Source: Actinomycetes bacterium
GTDB lineage: Bacteria; Actinomycetota; Acidimicrobiia; Acidimicrobiales; Acidimicrobiaceae
Assembly: GCA_021792075.1 (NCBI GenBank)
Contig: JAJYVK010000104.1
Location: 1 to 6,164, forward strand
DNA length: 6,164 nt
Direction of reading: 5' to 3'
In this document: in pieces, positions 1 through 4,940 of the stretch
How positions within the stretch are numbered: the first letter of the stretch is position 1
Layout: every line of letters begins with the position of its first letter
Made by a program: the position numbers and the translations under genes
The notes under the pieces: model-generated
What the model saw: only the letters and a program-made list of their open reading frames with translations
The model's database searches: none
What the model was told of the DNA's origin: nothing

Positions 1-84
1 GCATCCCGGGAGATCTTGGAACGGACGAACTCGGCCGGATGGAGTACTGCACCGATTGTGCGCTTGGGATCCTCTGTCTTTTAG
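1..84 (+). CDS. possible 3' end of an upstream gene (27 residues visible)
   Basis: The first reading frame is open from the window edge to TAG at 82-84 and gives 27 residues (ending ...APIVRLGSSVF). I do not recognise a family. The main support is context: a hairpin followed by six T lies 24 bases after the stop, as expected for the end of a + strand transcription unit. The fragment is too short to show coding bias. A competing minus-strand reading over the same bases is also protein-like (contains IGAVLHPAEFVRSKISRD), but it has a TAA just upstream and no start codon. The direction of any gene here is therefore uncertain. Confidence 0.25.
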   Translation, partial: ASREILERTNSAGWSTAPIVRLGSSVF

Positions 85-107
85 ACTCGCTGATCATTGC
101 CTCGAAT

Positions 108-143
108 GCTCCATGCCGATCTTCTGAGATCAGGGGCTTTTTT
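108..143 (+). terminator. Rho-independent terminator-like hairpin
   Basis: GCTCC (108-112) can pair with GGGGC (133-137, one G-T pair). Inside it GATCT (118-122) pairs with AGATC (127-131) around a TCTG loop. TTTTTT follows at once (138-143). The outer and inner stems are separated by an asymmetric bulge, so the structure is only moderately strong, but the T-run is good. It would end transcription of whatever lies upstream and isolate the transporter gene. Confidence 0.5.
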
Positions 144-316
144 CGCAATTTACGAAGTCTGAGTCTTCAAACTAGCCTTTCCTGTAGATAGCTTGGCGAA
201 GCATTAAGCATTGTCGCAAAATGTTCTCCAAGAATTAACCTCCTGGCAATCTTTCAGCCACCCTTCATTCACCTACAGGCGACAAAATTCATGATGTCAT
301 CTTTTCAGTTGGCATT

Positions 317-338
317 GATGTAATGCGGATGTAATGCG
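317..338 (+). promoter_or_regulatory. perfect 11-bp tandem repeat, candidate Pho-box-like operator
   Basis: GATGTAATGCG occurs twice back to back (317-327 and 328-338), ending 29 bases before the TTG start of the transporter. Eleven base pairs is one helical turn and is the period of PhoB/PhoP boxes. The core TGTAATG (319-325, 330-336) matches 5 of 7 positions of the E. coli TGTCATA-type half-site, and a further TGTCATC sits at 295-301, although 24 rather than 22 bp away. The downstream gene has the substrate residues of a phosphate symporter, so phosphate-starvation control is a reasonable inference. It does not match the actinomycete GTTCACC unit, so another regulator is possible. Confidence 0.4.
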
Positions 339-357
339 GGTCTCCCGTAGACACCTT

Positions 358-362
358 AGGAG
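358..362 (+). promoter_or_regulatory. ribosome binding site supporting a TTG start
   Basis: AGGAG at 358-362 lies 5 bases before TTG at 368. No ATG or GTG in this frame is placed as well relative to a Shine-Dalgarno sequence, so the site fixes the unusual TTG start. Confidence 0.7.
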
Positions 363-367
363 AGCAA

Positions 368-1753
368 TTGGCTTACAACGACACGTTAACTGCTGAGCTA
401 TATCAGCCGTTGAATGAAGCTCCAATAAACAGTAAACACTGGCTGACGGTGCTAACCGCCGGGATGGGCTTCTTTACTGACGCCTATGACCTATTCATCA
501 TCGGCACTGTCACCGCAATTCTTACCCCAATTTTTCACCTGTCGACTTCACAACTTTCGCTCCTCAACTCCATCTCTTTGCTGGCAGCAGTCGCTGGTGC
601 TCTGGTATTCGGAAGGTTGATGGATGTTCTAGGCCGAAAAGCAGTCTACGGCATCGAAATAATTCTTCTGGTGGTAGGAGCGCTTGCGTCGGCATTCTCG
701 CCCAACTTTACCGTACTTTTCATCTTCCGAATACTTGTCGGTATCGGAGTCGGCGGCGACTACGCAACCTCAGCGGTGATCACAACAGAGTACGCGAATC
801 GAAAAAACCGAGGACGTCTCGTCGGTACGGTTTTCGCAATGCAGGGATTTGGGCTGCTAGCTGGACCAGCAGTGGCTGCGATCCTTATTGGCGGAGGAGT
901 ATCGCATGGTTTGGCATGGAGGCTGATGCTAGCTTTCGGCGCGATTCCCGCTGCTTCAGTGGTCTATCTGCGCAGAAAGATCCGTGAAACTCCACGTTAC
1001 ACTCTTGCAATCGAGGGAGATCTGGCAACCACGGCGGATACGGTCCGATGGACGACTGGACAGATGCCGGCTTTCTCGGAAAACGGAAACTTGCCAAAGG
1101 CCAAGAAAACCTATAGGGCAAGACTTTGGCAGAAGCCCTTCCTGCTCCGTCTTATTGGGACCGCAGGATCTTGGTTTGTTATGGATATCGCGTTTTATGG
1201 AAACTCGGTATCCAGCCCTCTAATCCTCAAAGCACTGCAGCCCCATGCAACATTGCTCGACAACATTCTGATTGCCGGCGGTATCTTCTTGGTATTTGCT
1301 GTGCCGGGCTACTGGCTGGCGGTTGGTCTCATGGATAAGATAGGGCGCAAAGTCATACAGTGGACAGGATTCCTCGTCATGGCCTTGGCATTCCTTGCAA
1401 TTGCGGTTATCCCTGGCGTGACCAAGAACCCCTTATTATTCGTGCTGTTGTTTGGAATAAGCTACTTCTTCACCGAGTTCGGTCCCAATATGACGACATT
1501 CGTCTTGCCAAGTGAGGTCTTTCCCACCTCGATACGGGGGATGGGAGACGGAATCTCGGCTGCAGGTGGCAAATTGGGTGCGTTCATCGGAGCGCTACTG
1601 GTGCCAACTTTGCTGAAGACAGTCCATCTGACGGGTGTGATGGGTCTCATGGCAGGGGTCTCCGTGATCGGAATCTTGCTCACCATTGTGGCTATCCCCG
1701 AGCCAAAGGGGCTCACTCTGGAAGAGTCCTCTTCAGAAGAGGCTTTCGTCTAA
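368..1753 (+). CDS. MFS transporter, phosphate:H+ symporter (PHS) family
   Basis: This is a complete 461-residue inner-membrane protein with about 12 hydrophobic segments in two halves, joined by a charged cytoplasmic loop at about residues 203-257. MFS motif A appears twice (FGRLMDVLGRK at 81-91; GLMDKIGRK at 320-328), and RxxxGxGxGG is at 121-130. The PHS signature FFTDAYDLF is at 35-43 and GGDY at 129-132. From memory, the phosphate ligands of the fungal symporter PiPT (Tyr150, Gln177, Trp320, Asp324, Tyr328, Lys459) correspond to Y132, Q159, W269, D273, Y277 and K402, with identical Y-to-Q and W-D-Y spacing. Import of inorganic phosphate with protons is therefore the likely role. The substrate remains inferred, since bacterial members are little studied. 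It starts at TTG behind AGGAG, ends in TAA, and is probably monocistronic, because 1.2 kb separates it from the next gene. Confidence 0.88.
   Translation: MAYNDTLTAELYQPLNEAPINSKHWLTVLTAGMGFFTDAYDLFIIGTVTAILTPIFHLSTSQLSLLNSISLLAAVAGALVFGRLMDVLGRKAVYGIEIILLVVGALASAFSPNFTVLFIFRILVGIGVGGDYATSAVITTEYANRKNRGRLVGTVFAMQGFGLLAGPAVAAILIGGGVSHGLAWRLMLAFGAIPAASVVYLRRKIRETPRYTLAIEGDLATTADTVRWTTGQMPAFSENGNLPKAKKTYRARLWQKPFLLRLIGTAGSWFVMDIAFYGNSVSSPLILKALQPHATLLDNILIAGGIFLVFAVPGYWLAVGLMDKIGRKVIQWTGFLVMALAFLAIAVIPGVTKNPLLFVLLFGISYFFTEFGPNMTTFVLPSEVFPTSIRGMGDGISAAGGKLGAFIGALLVPTLLKTVHLTGVMGLMAGVSVIGILLTIVAIPEPKGLTLEESSSEEAFV
1721..1742 (+). repeat. nested inverted repeats at the 3' end of the transporter gene
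   Basis: GAAGAG (1721-1726), CTCTTC (1729-1734) and GAAGAG (1736-1741) alternate, so the middle copy can pair with either neighbour. The better stem is CCTCTTC (1728-1734) with GAAGAGG (1736-1742), followed by only CTTTC. It lies inside the last codons, before the TAA at 1751-1753. It may act as a weak terminator or as 3' mRNA protection, or simply reflect the Glu/Ser-rich C-terminus it encodes. Confidence 0.3.
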
Positions 1754-2531
1754 TGTAGGACCTGGCACGAGCACCGTTGAGTATCGACGATTACTGCCAA
1801 AAAACCATTGATCGCACGGTCCTTGAATGTGGCAGCTGACCGGAGTGCGAACTCGGCGCGGTTAGATAAACAACGGCTGCTCATGCCAGCTAACAAATTT
1901 CGGCTCCTATCGATTCTCATAGCCAACGCTGGTAGAGTTGCGCATAGTGGGATAATGAGCGAGCGAATCTGGGAATGGAAGGCGAGTCCCATCAAGAACC
2001 TCGATCCAATATTCGTCGGCTTCGCAAATGAATCGAGCCTGACCCGGAACATCCGAGCCACGCCCGCACTGCTCGAGGCATCTGCTATAGACACAGATTT
2101 AAGCTTTAGTCCATTGGGTGCGCCAAAAAGGCCGGCCCACGGGCCAAAGCTATTTCACCAGCCAACCCGTAGGCTCCTTCAATTGTGTACTTGGTCAATT
2201 ATTATTATTGCTGGCTGTTTCCGCATCTGACCATCGCCAAGGTCATTGCTGACCAGGGAATACAAAAGCCCCTTGCTTAAGTCGCATAGACGCTTCTACT
2301 GATGATGGTTTGAAACTTTCGGACAGGGAGAGCACGGTGGCTTATTTCCCCAGGCAGGCAAGAGACCCACCGGTCCAGTCACTGCTCGCCAAATAGAGCC
2401 CACGCACAACCATGTCGGACGAGTCGTAGTTGCCCCGGATAACGCAGTGGTAGACCTTTATTCACAGACCGGTCTTGTGGCCATAGAGTGGACGTAGGTC
2501 ACCAGATAGCTCGACTCGCCGGTTTGCCTGC

Positions 2532-2574
2532 CCAATCTTCGGCGCGAGTCTGAAGGGCCGAATCCGAAGGTTGG
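2532..2574. repeat. 11-bp stem-loop in the gene-poor region
   Basis: CCAATCTTCGG (2532-2542) pairs with CCGAAGGTTGG (2564-2574): 11 consecutive pairs with one G-T, around a 21-base loop. A few extra pairs are possible further out (CC 2527-2528 with GG 2577-2578). Neither strand has a T-run after it, so it is not a standard terminator. It could belong to a non-coding RNA, a protein-binding palindrome or the remnant of a mobile element. Confidence 0.4.
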
Positions 2575-2848
2575 CTGGGACATGAACAAAAGCCCGACAG
2601 AGCTTCAGGAGCGTTAGATGATCCTGCCGTGAACAAGTGACTGCCCAGCACAAGGAGAGGCGGGAATCACCAAGACGGCTGAAACGACGGCGACAGCTAT
2701 CTTCGCGCTGTTGTGCTGAAAGCAGAGATACTCCAATACAACTATTTCGGCATATGCTCTATCCACTGGTGAGCTCAGTGCGCGGTTCCCTTCCATCTTG
2801 GGTCTTTTGGCTTGCTCGACTGGGCCACGCAATGAGAGGACGACGCAC

Positions 2849-2870
2849 ATAACTATTCCAGGTGAGTTAT
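2849..2870. repeat. inverted repeat upstream of the formate dehydrogenase operon
   Basis: ATAACT (2849-2854) and AGTTAT (2865-2870) form a perfect 6-bp inverted repeat with a 10-base spacer (16 bp centre to centre, about 1.5 helical turns), about 125 bases before the operon start. The position suits an operator or activator site, but the arms are short and chance is possible. Confidence 0.25.
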
Positions 2871-2979
2871 CGTAAAGGTCGGAAAAAGAAACTCATTGAA
2901 GAAAGAAATCAGATTCTGCTAGCGTTACTGACGATTATTAATTGGACCAAGAGTAGCGCTAAGTGATTGAAATAATTAC

Positions 2980-2985
2980 AGGTGG
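2980..2985 (+). promoter_or_regulatory. ribosome binding site that favours the ATG at 2994
   Basis: AGGTGG at 2980-2985 lies 8 bases before ATG 2994, and GGTGAG follows within the same G-rich run. The in-frame GTG codons at 2982, 2985 and 2988 are themselves part of this run and have only AT-rich sequence before them. The ATG is therefore the better start. TAA at 2973-2975 bars any longer protein in this frame. Confidence 0.6.
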
Positions 2986-2993
2986 TGGTGAGA

Positions 2994-4940
2994 ATGGGCA
3001 AAAAGTACAGTCGACTAACTGAGCCTATGGTGCGGGATGAATCAGGAAATCTGCGAATAACTACGTGGGATGATGCGCTCGATGCAGCTGCCAGAGGCTT
3101 CCAAAGAGCCATCGACCAAGGAGCAGCCAGCTCCTTCGGCATGTTCAGCTGCTCTAAAGCGACCAATGAGCTGAACTTCATCGCACAGAAATTCATTCGC
3201 TCGGTGATGCAGAGCAACAACATAGACAGCTGTAACCGCACCTGACACGCTCCAAGCGTCGCCGGTCTGGCGACAGTATTTGGAGCGGGTGGCGGAACCA
3301 GCTCGTACAAAGAGGCGGAAGATGCCGACGTCATCATCCTCTGGGGCTCGAATGCCCGCGAGGCTCATCCCATCTTCTTTCACCATGTTCTCAAAGGAAT
3401 CCACAAAGGAGCCAAACTCTATGTGGTTGACCCCAGGAAGACGACCTCGGCGCAGTGGGCGAACGCCTGGCTGGGCTTGGACGTTGGAACCGATATCGCA
3501 TTGGCCAACACTATTGCTCGTGAGATAATTCATTCCGGCCTTGCCAACACCGAGTTCATAACTCGGGCGACCTCCAGCTTCGAAGAGTACGCAAAATCCG
3601 TGGAGCCTTTCACTTTGGAGGAAGGAGAACGGCTGACATCTGTCCCAGCTGAATTGATACGAGAGCTGGCGCACAGCTACGCCAAAGCGGACCGAGCACA
3701 GCTATGTTGGACACTGGGAATAACCGAGCACCACAACGGCACTGACAATGTCTTCGCGCTCATCAATCTTTCGCTCTTGACGGGCCATGTCGGCAAGTAC
3801 GGCTCCGGAATTGTACCTCTTAGAGGCCAGAACAACGTCCAAGGCGGCGGCGACATGGGAGCGCTCCCTAACAAGCTTCCCGGCTTCCAGGACATAGAGA
3901 CCGACGAGCGGGCGCGCCTCAGGTTCGAAACCCGATGGGGTACGAGCATCCCTGCCAAACGCGGTTGGCACCTCTCCCAAATGTTCGATGCCATGGAACG
4001 AGGAGAGCTCAGGACACTTTACGTTATTGGAGAAAATCCCGCTCAGTCCGAGGCAAACGTGGGCCACGCGATCAAGCTCCTCGAAGGTCTTGAGCACTTG
4101 GTGGTACAAGACATCTTTCTGACAAAGACCGCCGAGCTTGCAACGGTCGTCCTTCCCGCTTCAGCAAACTGGGTCGAGGCCGAGGGCACCGTTACCTCGA
4201 GCGAGAGACGAGTGCAAAGGGTCAGAAGAGCTTTGAACCCGCCTGGCAATGCAAGAGACGATATCGAAATCGTCTGTGAAATAGCCAGAAGGCTCGGACA
4301 TGACTGGGGAAATCCGACTGCAGAACAGGTCTGGGACGAACTCCGCAGCTTATCTCCCATTCACGCCGGGATGAGTTACAAGCGGCTGGAGGAGTTGGGG
4401 GGCATTCAGTGGCCGTGCATGGACGAGAACGATCCAGGTTCACCCTTCCTGCACGGACGTCTTTGGGCGGACCCTGTGGTCGGGCCACTGGCTCCGTTCA
4501 CTCCCGTTGACTTTTTGCCTGCTCTCGATACATTAAGTGAAGAGTTCCCGATACGACTGACAACGGGGAGACGGCTCGACTCGTTCAATACCGGGGTCCA
4601 GTCCGGGGGTTTTGCCTCCCCGCTGCGTCGTCCTGAAACACTGAACCTCTCACCACAAGATATGGCGAAGTACGGCCTGTCAGACGGCGAGATCATCTCT
4701 GTCTCATCGAGACGCGGCAGCATCAAGGCCCCTGTTCTTACGGACATCACCCTTCACCCTGGACTGGCGTTCATGACATTCCACTTCCCTGATGAGGTAG
4801 ACACCAACATCCTCACTATCGACGCATGGGATCCGAAGTCGGGAACTGCCGAATTCAAAGCCACTGCTGTGAGGGTCGAAAAGCTTGGCGGCCAAACAGA
4901 GTTGGGACGATCGTCTTCAAAGGTGGAGGCACTGAGTTAA
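2994..4940 (+). CDS. fdhF: selenocysteine formate dehydrogenase, catalytic (alpha) subunit, read through TGA 3243-3245
   Basis: This molybdopterin oxidoreductase of 648 residues (counting Sec) oxidises formate to CO2 at a Mo or W bis-MGD site in the cytoplasm. TGA at codon 84 lies in NNIDSCNRT-U-HAPSVAGLAT, the position of E. coli FdhF Sec140, and homology continues in the same frame after it. His85 matches His141. Arg277 in LRGQNNVQGGGDMGALP matches Arg333, with the same 193-residue spacing from Sec. Further family blocks are VVDPRKTTSAQW (about 145-156), VVQDIFLTKTAELATVVLPA (about 370-389) and EGTVTSSERRVQ (about 397-408). The C-terminal dinucleotide-binding domain runs from about 513, with TTGRRLDSFNTG at 523-534. 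The protein begins where E. coli residue ~55 would be, so the N-terminal [4Fe-4S] cysteines and Lys44 are absent. An in-frame GTG at 2982 would add 4 residues. A gene caller would split this into 2982-3245 and 3423-4940. It is directly followed by the NuoEF-type gene. Confidence 0.92.
3243..3245 (+). other. selenocysteine (UGA) codon
   Basis: This in-frame TGA sits exactly where formate dehydrogenases carry the Mo-ligating Sec or Cys, in the context R-T-U-H-A-P-S-V. Coding resumes without a frame change on the other side. The codons immediately before and after match the family, so a sequencing frameshift or an ordinary stop does not explain it. Confidence 0.93.
3243..3287 (+). promoter_or_regulatory. 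bacterial SECIS element within the coding sequence
   Basis: Eighteen bases after TGA comes the apical loop GGTCT (3264-3268), closed by GTCGCC (3258-3263) pairing with GGCGAC (3269-3274). A lower stem CGCTCCA (3248-3254) pairs perfectly with TGGAGCG (3281-3287). Loop sequence and distance from UGA are the same as in the E. coli fdhF SECIS. Counting the U of UGA as 1, G23 and U24, which SelB reads, fall in the same places. U17, bulged in E. coli, is present here but can pair. SelB bound here would deliver Sec-tRNA. Confidence 0.9.
4921..4929 (+). promoter_or_regulatory. ribosome binding site of the NuoEF-like gene, inside fdhF
   Basis: AGGTGGAGG at 4921-4929 is a strong Shine-Dalgarno sequence inside the last fdhF codons, 11 bases before ATG 4941. 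Together with the adjoining stop and start (TAA-ATG, 4938-4943) it indicates translational coupling of the two subunits. Confidence 0.65.

Larger units (their letters stand above)
1754..2993. other. 1.2-kb stretch without an intact gene
   Basis: No reading frame here has a convincing start, ribosome binding site and family resemblance together. The longest frames are 1808-2230 on + (140 codons) and 1750-2094 on minus (114 codons). They overlap antisense to each other, are rich in Arg/Ser/Leu, and I recognise neither. Several short minus-strand stretches have more natural composition, for example one ending at TAA 2342-2344 (contains YDSSDMVVRGLYLASSDW) and one ending near 2118-2120 (contains EGAYGLAGEIALARG). 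They lie in different frames and lack starts, so they look like decayed gene remnants at best. I saw no tRNA (no T-loop consensus, no selC), no CRISPR repeats and no transposase motif. The last ~120 bases are AT-rich and form the formate dehydrogenase leader. Confidence 0.5.

Noticed and set aside
2134..2145. GC-rich palindrome GGCCC-AC-GGGCC as a terminator.
   Set aside because: The two-base loop is too tight and no T-run follows.
1808..2230. A 140-codon + strand frame after the transporter.
   Set aside because: No ribosome binding site, no recognised domain, and an equally long frame on the opposite strand. Not supported as a gene.
2342..2653. A second possible selenoprotein on the minus strand: a frame from 2653 stops at TGA 2462-2464 and continues in frame to TAA at 2342-2344.
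   Set aside because: No SECIS-like hairpin with a GGTC-type loop lies 15-25 bases after that TGA, the first part is Arg/Leu-rich like a shadow frame, and no Sec context or family is recognised.
2690..2790. Signal-peptide-like stretch on the minus strand (KIAVAVVSAVLVIPASPCAG).
   Set aside because: The frame stops 11 codons later, has no placed start or ribosome binding site, and no exported domain follows in the same frame.
2896..2976. Sigma70-type promoter before fdhF (for example TTGGAC at 2942-2947).
   Set aside because: No -10 hexamer close to TATAAT at 16-18 bp spacing, and no sigma54 -24/-12 pattern. Too weak to call.
1754..2993. tRNA-Sec gene (selC) next to the selenoprotein gene.
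   Set aside because: No GGTTCGA-type T-loop, TCA anticodon loop or long acceptor stem was found on either strand.
3243..3245. TGA as an ordinary stop, a pseudogene lesion, or a reassigned codon (Trp or Gly).
   Set aside because: The position is the catalytic Sec/Cys, the SECIS is intact, both sides remain in frame, and neither Trp nor Gly fits the active site.
3042..3674. A 210-codon minus-strand frame across the Sec region.
   Set aside because: It is antisense to well-conserved formate dehydrogenase sequence and matches no family I know. It is a shadow of the real gene.
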